Positions 1 to 5,627 of a DNA stretch of 5,627 nucleotides are shown piece by piece (within the stretch, counting starts at the first letter, position 1; each line of letters begins with the position of its first letter). The notes under the pieces were generated by a model, which worked only from the letters and a program-made list of their open reading frames with translations, was not told the origin of the DNA and did no database searches. The stretch covers positions 1-5,627 of the forward strand of contig JACROW010000023.1 of NCBI GenBank assembly GCA_016214245.1, given 5' to 3'. Made by a program: the position numbers and the translations under genes. Source of the DNA: Candidatus Omnitrophota bacterium. Its GTDB lineage: Bacteria > Omnitrophota > Gorgyraeia > 2-01-FULL-45-10.

Positions 1-1797
1 CCCGGCCATGGCCAGGAAGATTATCTGACGGGAAGGAAATACAACCTTCCTACGATAATGCCCGTTGACTCTAAGGGAAAATTTGACAATACTGCAGGCG
101 AATTCAGCGGCATGGAAGTTTATAAGGCAGACAAATTTATCATAGAAAAATTAAAATCTCTCGGCAGCCTGTTGCATGAAGAAGAGGTGCGGCATTCATA
201 TCCGCATTGCTGGCGCTGTAAAGGTGCGATAATATTCAGAGCGACCGAACAGTATTTTCTAAAGATAGACCACAACCATTTAAGGTTGAGGATGTTGGAT
301 GCGATCGAGAAGAAGATAAAATGGATCCCGGAAGTCGGCAGGTCGAGGATATCCGCAATGGTTGAGAACAGGCCTGACTGGTGCTTATCCCGACAGAGGT
401 ATTGGGGCGTCCCGATCGTTGCGTTTTATTGTGTAAATTGTAAGGGGCTCTTGCTCGATGCGAAAGTCATAGAGTACGTATCCGGTCTGATCGAGAACGC
501 AGGTTCTGATATCTGGTTTCTTAAAAGTGCGAAAGAGCTCTTGCCGAAAGGGACCAAATGTACAAAATGCCGCGGGGAGGATTTTGTGAAAGAGACAGAT
601 ATAATCGATGTCTGGTTCGATTCCGGCGTCAGCCATCAAGCTGTTTTAAAGAAGGATAAAGCTTTAGATTATCCCTGTGAGCTGTACCTTGAAGGGTCTG
701 ATCAGCACAGGGGGTGGTTTCAATCTGCCCTCATAACGGCTATAGCCATTGATGGTAAGGCGCCCTATAAGAATGTGTTGACCCATGGATTCGTCGTAGA
801 TGGCGCAGGCTTGAAGATGTCAAAATCACTGGGAAATGTCATAACGCCTTCGGATGTGATGAAGAGATATGGTGCGGACATCCTGAGGCTGTGGGTGGCT
901 TCAAGCGACTACTCTCTAGATGTAAGATTGTCGGATGAGATCTTGACACGGCTCGCAGACGCGTATAAGAAGATCAGGAACACATACAAATATCTTTTGA
1001 GCAATCTCTACGATTTTGACCCGAGGGTAGACAATGTCCCGTATAAAGACCTGTTGGAAGTCGACAGGTGGATCCTGTCAAAATTATCCTCTTTGATATC
1101 AGCGGTAACCCGGGATTATGATTCATTTGCATTTCACAGGGCGTATAGGGCTATTTACAATTTCTGCGTCTATGAAGTATCTTCGATATATCTGGATATC
1201 CTGAAGGACAGGATGTATACATTTAGACACAATTCCAAAGAACGCAGATCCGGCCAGACGGCGATGTTCGAATTGTTAGTATGCCTTCTGAAGATTCAAG
1301 CGCCCCTCTTGGCTATAACGACTGATGAGGCATGGGGCCATCTGAAAGGAAAAGGTGGATCGGGATCCATACATCTAGATGAATGGACGGATGAGGGGCA
1401 TTACAAGAATTGGTTTGATGAGCGATTGAATGAGAAATGGCAGTATCTGATAAATGTAAGAGAGGGTGTCTTAAAGAGATTGGAAGAGGCACGCCAGGCA
1501 GGCCTAATAGGTTCAGGCCTGGAGGCGAAGGTCGTATTGGCGGCGCGTGACGAGAATTATAAGAAAATTTTAGCTGACAATAAGGACGAGTTGCGGTATA
1601 TTTTTATAGTCTCACAGACCGAATTGACCGATAGATTGACGAATGACAGCGATGATATAGATACTAACATCCCTATCGCCGTAGATATCGAGAAGGCAGA
1701 AGGAAAAAAGTGTCAGAGGTGCTGGAATTATAGCATTGCTGTCGGTATGGATAGAGACCATCCGGCGCTTTGCGAAAGGTGCATAAAAAATATTTAA
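1..1797 (+). CDS. ileS: Isoleucyl-tRNA synthetase, C-terminal two thirds (5' end outside window)
   Basis: Class I aminoacyl-tRNA synthetase that charges tRNA-Ile in the cytoplasm and edits misactivated valine. The frame is open from base 1 to TAA at 1795-1797, giving 598 residues; family members have about 930, so roughly the first 330, with the HIGH motif, lie upstream. Visible in order (window residues): the end of the CP1 editing domain with GHGQEDY (2-8); RPDWCLSRQRYWG (124-136); a Cys-x2-Cys pair at 144/147 and another at 187/190, probably a zinc-binding insertion; DVWFDSG (203-209); GSDQHRGWF (232-240); the KMSKS loop (272-276, bases 814-828); the helical anticodon-binding domain (about 320-500); and a C-terminal zinc finger with Cys 571, 574, 591 and 594. 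The motif set and C-terminal finger identify IleRS rather than ValRS or LeuRS. The ATG at base 58 is internal, not the start. It is the first visible gene of the cluster. Confidence 0.97.
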   Translation, partial: PGHGQEDYLTGRKYNLPTIMPVDSKGKFDNTAGEFSGMEVYKADKFIIEKLKSLGSLLHEEEVRHSYPHCWRCKGAIIFRATEQYFLKIDHNHLRLRMLDAIEKKIKWIPEVGRSRISAMVENRPDWCLSRQRYWGVPIVAFYCVNCKGLLLDAKVIEYVSGLIENAGSDIWFLKSAKELLPKGTKCTKCRGEDFVKETDIIDVWFDSGVSHQAVLKKDKALDYPCELYLEGSDQHRGWFQSALITAIAIDGKAPYKNVLTHGFVVDGAGLKMSKSLGNVITPSDVMKRYGADILRLWVASSDYSLDVRLSDEILTRLADAYKKIRNTYKYLLSNLYDFDPRVDNVPYKDLLEVDRWILSKLSSLISAVTRDYDSFAFHRAYRAIYNFCVYEVSSIYLDILKDRMYTFRHNSKERRSGQTAMFELLVCLLKIQAPLLAITTDEAWGHLKGKGGSGSIHLDEWTDEGHYKNWFDERLNEKWQYLINVREGVLKRLEEARQAGLIGSGLEAKVVLAARDENYKKILADNKDELRYIFIVSQTELTDRLTNDSDDIDTNIPIAVDIEKAEGKKCQRCWNYSIAVGMDRDHPALCERCIKNI

Positions 1798-1799
1798 AA

Positions 1800-1804
1800 A
1801 GGAG
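1800..1804 (+). promoter_or_regulatory. Ribosome binding site of the TraR/DksA-like gene
   Basis: An AGGAG core in an A-rich stretch directly after the ileS stop, 10 bases before the ATG at 1815. It is the clearest Shine-Dalgarno sequence in the window. It supports 1815 over the upstream in-frame TTG at 1770, which lies inside ileS. Confidence 0.7.
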
Positions 1805-1814
1805 CAGTGCGAAA

Positions 1815-2237
1815 ATGGCAAGACCTAAAAAGAGAATAAAAACGAAAGTGATGGCGAAGAAGGATCTAAAGAAGTATAAAGAGCTTCTATTGAAGGAGAG
1901 GGAATCGATCGGCGGAGAGATATCGCACATTGCCAAAGAGGCCCTCAAACAATCCCAGAGGGAGGCATCCGGCGACCTATCTGGTTATACATATCACATG
2001 GCTGACATGGCGAGCGATAACTATGAGCGTGACTTTTCTTTGGGGAGGGCGACTGAAGAGCAGAAGCTTCTCTATGCTATCGATGAGGCCATGAAGCGCA
2101 TAGAGGACGGCACATATGGAAATTGCCTTCAGTGCGGCAAATCCATATCCAAAAAGCGCCTCATCGCTGTTCCTCACACCGAACTGTGCATAGATTGCCA
2201 GAAGAGCGATGAGAAGGATCACGCTGGGCCAAGTTAG
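1815..2237 (+). CDS. TraR/DksA family zinc-finger protein (YlyA-like)
   Basis: A 140-residue protein of the TraR/DksA family, whose members bind in the RNA polymerase secondary channel and modulate transcription initiation, often with ppGpp. Seen: a Lys/Arg-rich N-terminus (1-20); a coiled-coil-like helical region (about 16-58); a tip segment with Asp64-x-Ala66 that aligns with the functional D74/A76 of E. coli DksA; a second helix (about 78-98); and a zinc ribbon with Cys104, Cys107, Cys125 and Cys128. The residue aligning with DksA D71 is His61, so DksA-like activity cannot be assumed. The ATG at 1815 is chosen for its AGGAG; an ATG at 1851 would remove 12 residues of the basic extension. 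The 3' end overlaps lspA by 29 bases, suggesting coupled translation. Its position between ileS and lspA matches ylyA of Bacillus, which encodes an RNA polymerase-binding protein. Family assignment is firm; the exact role is not. Confidence 0.9.
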   Translation: MARPKKRIKTKVMAKKDLKKYKELLLKERESIGGEISHIAKEALKQSQREASGDLSGYTYHMADMASDNYERDFSLGRATEEQKLLYAIDEAMKRIEDGTYGNCLQCGKSISKKRLIAVPHTELCIDCQKSDEKDHAGPS

Positions 2238-2685
2238 GAATACTGTCCTTACAGCATCAGTGGTATTGGTCTTGGATAGGTTGACGAAATATGTAGTTAT
2301 GAAGACGTTATCTCAAGGCCAATCTATAAAAGTAGTTCCCGGCATATTTCACATTAGTCTAGTATTGAATAAAGGGTCGGCCTTCGGTTTATTTAAGGGC
2401 CAGCGGTTATTATTCGTGTCGCTGTCAATCCTTGCTGTATTTTTCATCATCTCGTATATCTGGCGCAATATTCGGCAATACTCATCCATCTCCTTCGCGC
2501 TCGGCCTCATCCTGGCCGGCGCGATAGGAAATCTGATAGATAGACTTGCCTTTGGTTATGTCATAGATTTTTTGGACTTTCGCATCTGGCCGGTGTTCAA
2601 TATAGCCGATTCAGCGATACCCATAGGCACAATGATCTTCATCTGGAAGATCCTTAAGAGAAAGCGATGCATCCCGTCATCTTAA
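2209..2685 (+). CDS. lspA: Lipoprotein signal peptidase (signal peptidase II)
   Basis: Inner-membrane aspartyl protease that removes the signal peptide from diacylglyceryl-modified prolipoproteins. The 158-residue length is typical. Four hydrophobic segments are visible at about 12-30, 66-85, 93-110 and 131-149. Family motifs are present: LDRLTK around Asp23; NKGSAFG at 54-60; GAIGNLIDR at 104-112 with Asn108 and Asp111; VIDF with Asp120; and FNIAD at 130-134 with Asn131 and Asp134. The Asp120/Asp134 pair matches the catalytic dyad of the structurally known enzyme. The ATG at 2209 has only a weak GAAGAG two bases upstream, but later in-frame GTG/TTG codons would cut the first membrane segment. 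Translation probably depends on coupling to the overlapping upstream gene. It overlaps lgt by 19 bases, whose product makes the substrate of this enzyme. Confidence 0.96.
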   Translation: MRRITLGQVRNTVLTASVVLVLDRLTKYVVMKTLSQGQSIKVVPGIFHISLVLNKGSAFGLFKGQRLLFVSLSILAVFFIISYIWRNIRQYSSISFALGLILAGAIGNLIDRLAFGYVIDFLDFRIWPVFNIADSAIPIGTMIFIWKILKRKRCIPSS

Positions 2686-3434
2686 GAATAGGGCCGTTCT
2701 CAATATATTCCTACGGCGTGATGGTTGCGCTTGGATTCGGCCTCGCGACAGCGCTAATCTATAAAAATGCCGCCAGATACGGCATAGATAAAAGTAAGAT
2801 AATCGACTTTGCGATTTTAATTCTCTTTGCGGGCATTGTCGGCGCAAGGGTCTTTTATGTTTTGTCTAATATAGATTACTACATCGCCAATCCTTTCGAG
2901 ATATTGAACCTATCGAAAGGCGGGCTCGTCTGGTATGGTGGCTTCGCCTCCGCGCTTTTAGCATCTATATGGTATTTAAAGAAGAATAGTATTCCATTCT
3001 GGACATTCGCAGACTTCATCGCACCGTACATAGCCCTAGCGCAAGGGCTGGGCAGGATCGGTTGTTTTTTAAACGGATGCTGTTTCGGTATGGAGGCCTC
3101 TAGGCCCGGTTACCCTTTCGCTGTGATATTCCCTGACAGCCATACCTTGCGGCATCCGACTCAAGTACATTCGTCTCTCGCGCTCCTTTTCATATTTATC
3201 GTCTTGAGAATCCGGCAGGAGAGGCCGCATTTCACCGGTCAGATCTTTCTTGCTTATTGCATATTATATTCCATGAAACGGTACATTTTAGAGTACTTAA
3301 GGGGCGACAATCCTATTCTGACATTGGGCCTAACGGTATCTCAAGTGATAAGCATTTTAGTCTTTTCAATATCGATTCCTCTATTTCTATATAAAGCCTT
3401 CGAATGGAAAAGAGCTCTTTTAAGATCAAAGTAA
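2667..3434 (+). CDS. lgt: Phosphatidylglycerol-prolipoprotein diacylglyceryl transferase
   Basis: Integral inner-membrane enzyme that transfers diacylglycerol from phosphatidylglycerol to the lipobox Cys of prolipoproteins, the step before LspA. At 255 residues it is normal in length, with about seven hydrophobic segments. Seen: IYSYGVMVALG near the N-terminus; GAR with Arg61; GGLVWYGG at 85-92; the family signature region GLGRIGCFLNGCCFG at 127-141 with Arg130 and Asn136; HPTQ at 163-166; and RYILEYLRGD at 205-214 with Arg212, probably the counterpart of the C-terminal essential Arg of the E. coli enzyme. Variations: the E. coli His in the FHGG motif is Tyr90, and the usual HPTQLYE reads HPTQVHS. 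The signature carries three Cys residues, as in some non-proteobacterial homologues. The ATG at 2667 has AAGAG at 2656-2660 at good spacing. The 3' end overlaps the next gene by 31 bases. Confidence 0.96.
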   Translation: MHPVILRIGPFSIYSYGVMVALGFGLATALIYKNAARYGIDKSKIIDFAILILFAGIVGARVFYVLSNIDYYIANPFEILNLSKGGLVWYGGFASALLASIWYLKKNSIPFWTFADFIAPYIALAQGLGRIGCFLNGCCFGMEASRPGYPFAVIFPDSHTLRHPTQVHSSLALLFIFIVLRIRQERPHFTGQIFLAYCILYSMKRYILEYLRGDNPILTLGLTVSQVISILVFSISIPLFLYKAFEWKRALLRSK

Positions 3435-4315
3435 CTCAAGACTATAAGGGCCAGAGGCTTGATAAATTTTTGGTTAATGAATTATCAGCCAGGTTCTCAC
3501 GTTCTTTTATACAGAAGCTGATCTCTGAAAGAAGCATCTTACTGGACGGAAACCCTGTCAAAAGTCATCATAGGGTGAATACTGGCGAACTGATAGAGAT
3601 CAATGTACCGGAAGCCAAACAGTCTTCTATACAGGCTGAAGAGATACCGCTCGATATAGTATATGAGGACGAATATCTTCTCGTTGTAAATAAACCTTCC
3701 GGCATGGTGGTCCATCCGGCGCCCGGGAATTATTCCGGGACGCTTGTGAACGCCCTTCTTTGGCATTGCGCCAATCTATCCGGCATAGGAGGGAAATTGA
3801 AGCCGGGTATAGTCCATAGGATAGATAAAGGCACATCAGGCCTTTTGGTCGTCGCGAAGACAGACGAGGCGCATAACGGCTTGGCAAAACAATTCAAGGA
3901 TAGGACGATACAGAGAATTTATATCGCGCTGGTGAAAGGAACTGTTCAGCTGGACAATGGTATCATAGAGCTTCCCATAGGGAGGAGCCTGCGCGACAGA
4001 AAAAAGATGGCTGTGAAATTTGAAAAGAGTAAAACGGCGAAAACCTCCTATAGGGTGCTGAAGAGGTTTGAGGATTTCACGGGCTTAGAGCTTAAATTGG
4101 CAACAGGCAGGACTCATCAGATAAGGGTGCACCTCTCTTATATCGGCCACCCTTTACTCGGTGACGAGAAATACGGCACTAAGGGTATTCTGGCCAGGCC
4201 TGCGCTCCATGCCGCGACTCTAGGGTTCATTCATCCGATTACAAAAAAGTATCTGGAGTTTACAAGCGAATTGCCTAAAGACTTACGTGAGATAGTGTCA
4301 AAGGGGCATCTCTAG
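3404..4315 (+). CDS. rluD: RluA/RluD family 23S rRNA pseudouridine synthase
   Basis: Cytoplasmic RNA-modifying enzyme converting specific uridines, probably in 23S rRNA, to pseudouridine. The 303-residue protein has an N-terminal S4 RNA-binding domain (about 17-65), then the catalytic domain with VVNKPSGMVVHPAPG (94-108), the motif II region HRIDKGTSGLLVVAKT (138-153) with the catalytic Asp141, an RIY/ALVKG segment (171-179), and GRTHQIRVH (235-243). Most relatives read HRLDKDTSG; the Gly at 143 is a mild variation that leaves the catalytic Asp intact. The S4 domain and length fit the RluD/YlyB branch, and lspA-ylyB adjacency in Bacillus supports this. The exact target uridines cannot be read from sequence, so the symbol is by similarity. 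No clear Shine-Dalgarno precedes the ATG at 3404; the 31-base overlap with lgt suggests coupling. No other start keeps the S4 domain better. Confidence 0.9.
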   Translation: MEKSSFKIKVTQDYKGQRLDKFLVNELSARFSRSFIQKLISERSILLDGNPVKSHHRVNTGELIEINVPEAKQSSIQAEEIPLDIVYEDEYLLVVNKPSGMVVHPAPGNYSGTLVNALLWHCANLSGIGGKLKPGIVHRIDKGTSGLLVVAKTDEAHNGLAKQFKDRTIQRIYIALVKGTVQLDNGIIELPIGRSLRDRKKMAVKFEKSKTAKTSYRVLKRFEDFTGLELKLATGRTHQIRVHLSYIGHPLLGDEKYGTKGILARPALHAATLGFIHPITKKYLEFTSELPKDLREIVSKGHL

Positions 4316-4320
4316 AATAT

Positions 4321-5533
4321 ATGAGTTCAAAAGTGATAAAACCGATAAGAAAGCTATTTGGCGAGTTAACGCTTCCGGGCGATAAGTCTATTTCGCACAG
4401 GGCAGTGATGATAGGCGCGATCGCGGAAGGCGATACGAGCCTGAAGGGCCTATTGGATTGCGATGACTGCGATTATACAATCCGCGCGTTCAGGGACATG
4501 GGAATTGTGATAGAAAAAAAAGGCGGCCTCACGATCGTAAAAGGAAGAGGGTTGAGAGGTTTGAAGAAGCCCGGTGGTGTACTCGACGCAGGAAATTCCG
4601 GGACGACTATGAGGCTTTTGGCAGGCATTCTGGCCGGCCATGATTTTGAGGCGACTCTGACGGGCGGAGAGTCTTTATCCAACAGGCCCATGCGAAGGAT
4701 TGTGGAGCCGCTCTCGCTTATGGGCGCTGATATAATGGCGCGTGATAGCGGATACCCTCCCCTAACGATTAAAGGCGGCAGTTTAAAACCAATAGATTAT
4801 CATATGCCGATATCAAGTGCGCAGGTGAAATCTGCCATTCTCCTTGCCGGGCTTTACGCTAAAGGCATTACGAAGGTGGAAGAACCGTTCAAATCCAGAG
4901 ACCATACCGAAAGGATGTTGAAGCATTTCGGCGCGAAGTTAAAGGCTGAAGGGCCGAAGGTTTCTGTAGAGGGACCTGGAACGCTCAAAGGTAGAAGCCT
5001 TGAGATACCGGGCGATATCTCAAGTGCGAGTTTCTTTCTGGTCGGCGCAACCCTTCTGAAAGGCTCTAAGATCAGGATAAACAAAATCGGTATAAATCCG
5101 ACAAGGGCGGGCATATTGAGACTATTGTCGAAAATGGGCTCAAAGGTAAAGATATCGAATGAGAGCGACCTGTTTGAGCCTGTGGCAGATATAGAACTCG
5201 CACATGCCGAAACACATGGAGTGGTCATAGAAGAAGAGATGATCCCTGGATCAATAGATGAGCTCCCGATAATCTTCGTTCTTGCATCTCTTTCGAAGGG
5301 CGTAACGGTAAAAGATGGGCTCGCAGATAAGCATCAAAGGAGATGAGCTTATAATAGAGGGCCGAAAAGTGCTTCAAGGCGCGAGCTTAAAAAGTTTCGG
5401 CGACCACAGGACCTGTATGGCTGTGACTGTCGCCGCGCTTTGCGCGAAAGGCGAAAGTTCGATAGACGATGTCGAATGCGTCAACAAATCCTTCCCGGGA
5501 TTCTTCACCACCCTCGAAGGGTTACAACAGTAG
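4321..5533 (+). pseudogene. aroA: EPSP synthase gene, disrupted by a frame-changing internal deletion
   Basis: 3-phosphoshikimate 1-carboxyvinyltransferase, the sixth shikimate-pathway step, joins PEP to shikimate-3-phosphate. Frame 1 (4321-5346, 341 codons) carries LPGDKSISHR with Lys22, Ser23 and Arg27; DAGNSGTTMR (89-98); SNRPMRR with Arg122; SSAQVKSA with Gln168; and SIDELPI with Asp313. After residue 331 it runs into an unrelated tail and a TGA at 5344. Frame 2 continues from about 5315 with GSQISIKGD, GDHR (His/Arg of the active site) and NKSFPGFF (active-site Lys), ending with TAG at 5531. The conserved segment with (L)RVKE(S/T)DR, which supplies Lys, Glu and Arg for PEP binding, is absent in every frame. 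Joined, the pieces give about 403 residues against about 425-430 normally. As read, no active enzyme is expected. Both halves are otherwise intact, so the lesion is recent or an assembly error. The start has AAAGGGG at 4300-4306, 14 bases upstream. Confidence 0.88.
5309..5320 (+). other. Deletion junction inside aroA
   Basis: At this point the reading frame of aroA passes from frame 1 (...TVKDG) to frame 2 (KMGSQIS...). The shared bases AAAGATGGG can be read as AAA GAT GGG in the left frame and AAG ATG GG. in the right one. This is what remains when a deletion occurs between two short copies of such a sequence. The frame change requires a loss of length 2 modulo 3; family alignment suggests about 65-70 bases. 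The boundaries are inferred, since the missing bases cannot be seen. Confidence 0.6.
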
Positions 5534-5627
5534 ATTTTTCGCCTCAACTCTCCGGCGGTTACTTTCGGGCATTGCTTCCGCTCGTCGTTCGCTCGGATTG
5601 GCCATCCTCGCTCACTGTGGCAAAATT
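5534..5627. repeat. CpG-rich tail after aroA with recurring CGCTC cores; possible intergenic repeat
   Basis: This 94-base stretch follows the aroA stop and has no recognisable gene. It is richer in CpG than the genes before it. CGCTC occurs at 5579-5583, 5590-5594 and 5609-5613 (GAGCG on the minus strand), at spacings of 11 and 19 bases. I see no strong hairpin. It is stop-poor in more than one frame, but the possible peptides look like nothing known to me. It could be a dispersed intergenic repeat or the edge of a larger element cut by the window end; one copy cannot prove either. Confidence 0.3.

Noticed and set aside
58..60. ATG at base 58 as the start of a short IleRS
   Set aside because: The frame is open upstream to base 1 with typical IleRS residues (GHGQEDY), so this Met is internal to a gene cut by the window edge.
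385..639. Minus-strand and alternative-frame open frames across ileS, rluD and aroA (for example 385-639, 3627-3887, 4854-5228)
   Set aside because: All lie opposite strongly conserved genes and their translations show no family motifs; they are shadows of the real coding strands.
1770..1814. Upstream TTG start for the TraR/DksA-like gene
   Set aside because: It lies inside the ileS zinc-finger coding sequence, has no ribosome site, and adds residues not expected in the family; the ATG at 1815 follows AGGAG.
5305..5346. Programmed frameshift, or two separately translated halves, restoring a functional EPSP synthase
   Set aside because: A frameshift alone cannot restore the missing conserved residues; no slippery site with a stimulatory structure is evident, and the second half starting at ATG 5315 would still lack the RVKE(S/T)DR block.
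5510..5539. Possible terminator: ACCCT-CGA-AGGGT stem at 5510-5522 followed by a T-run at 5535-5539
   Set aside because: The stem has only 5 pairs, lies within the aroA coding end and is 12 bases away from the T-run; not a credible intrinsic terminator.
5522..5605. Small minus-strand frame of 27 residues starting with ATG at 5605
   Set aside because: It is very short, overlaps the end of aroA, lacks a properly spaced ribosome site, and its Arg/Glu-rich peptide matches nothing I recognise; more likely a by-product of the CGCTC-rich repeat.

Overview
The window is a densely packed, single-strand (+) block of housekeeping genes from a bacterium. In order it holds the 3' two thirds of ileS (isoleucyl-tRNA synthetase), a TraR/DksA-type zinc-finger gene, lspA (lipoprotein signal peptidase), lgt (prolipoprotein diacylglyceryl transferase), an RluD-like 23S rRNA pseudouridine synthase gene, and aroA (EPSP synthase), which is broken. 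A non-coding tail of about 90 bases ends the window. No RNA gene, CRISPR array, insertion sequence or phage gene is visible.

The genes sit like one operon. The ileS-to-TraR gap is 17 bases, TraR/lspA overlap by 29, lspA/lgt by 19 and lgt/rluD-like by 31, and the rluD-like-to-aroA gap is 5. No internal promoter or terminator is needed to explain the layout. ileS, TraR-like, lspA and rluD-like in this order recalls the Bacillus ileS-ylyA-lspA-ylyB cluster, and a DksA-like gene next to lspA is also known in the PVC group. Here lgt is placed between lspA and the rluD-like gene, so the first two steps of lipoprotein maturation lie side by side. The block combines tRNA charging, transcription control, lipoprotein processing, ribosome modification and the shikimate pathway.

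Codon use favours ATA for Ile and AGG/AGA for Arg, at moderate GC. With the gene order and protein style, this fits an uncultured lineage such as Omnitrophota or a relative in the PVC or delta-proteobacterial range. That placement is an inference and only tentative.

The main anomaly is in aroA. Its two halves are in different frames, and the segment that should carry the conserved (L)RVKE(S/T)DR motif is absent from all frames. The geometry suggests a deletion of about 65-70 bases between two short AAGATGGG-type repeats, either a real recent lesion or an assembly artefact. I found no convincing new biological system. The other item worth a look is the CpG-rich, CGCTC-repeating tail after aroA, which may be a dispersed intergenic repeat.
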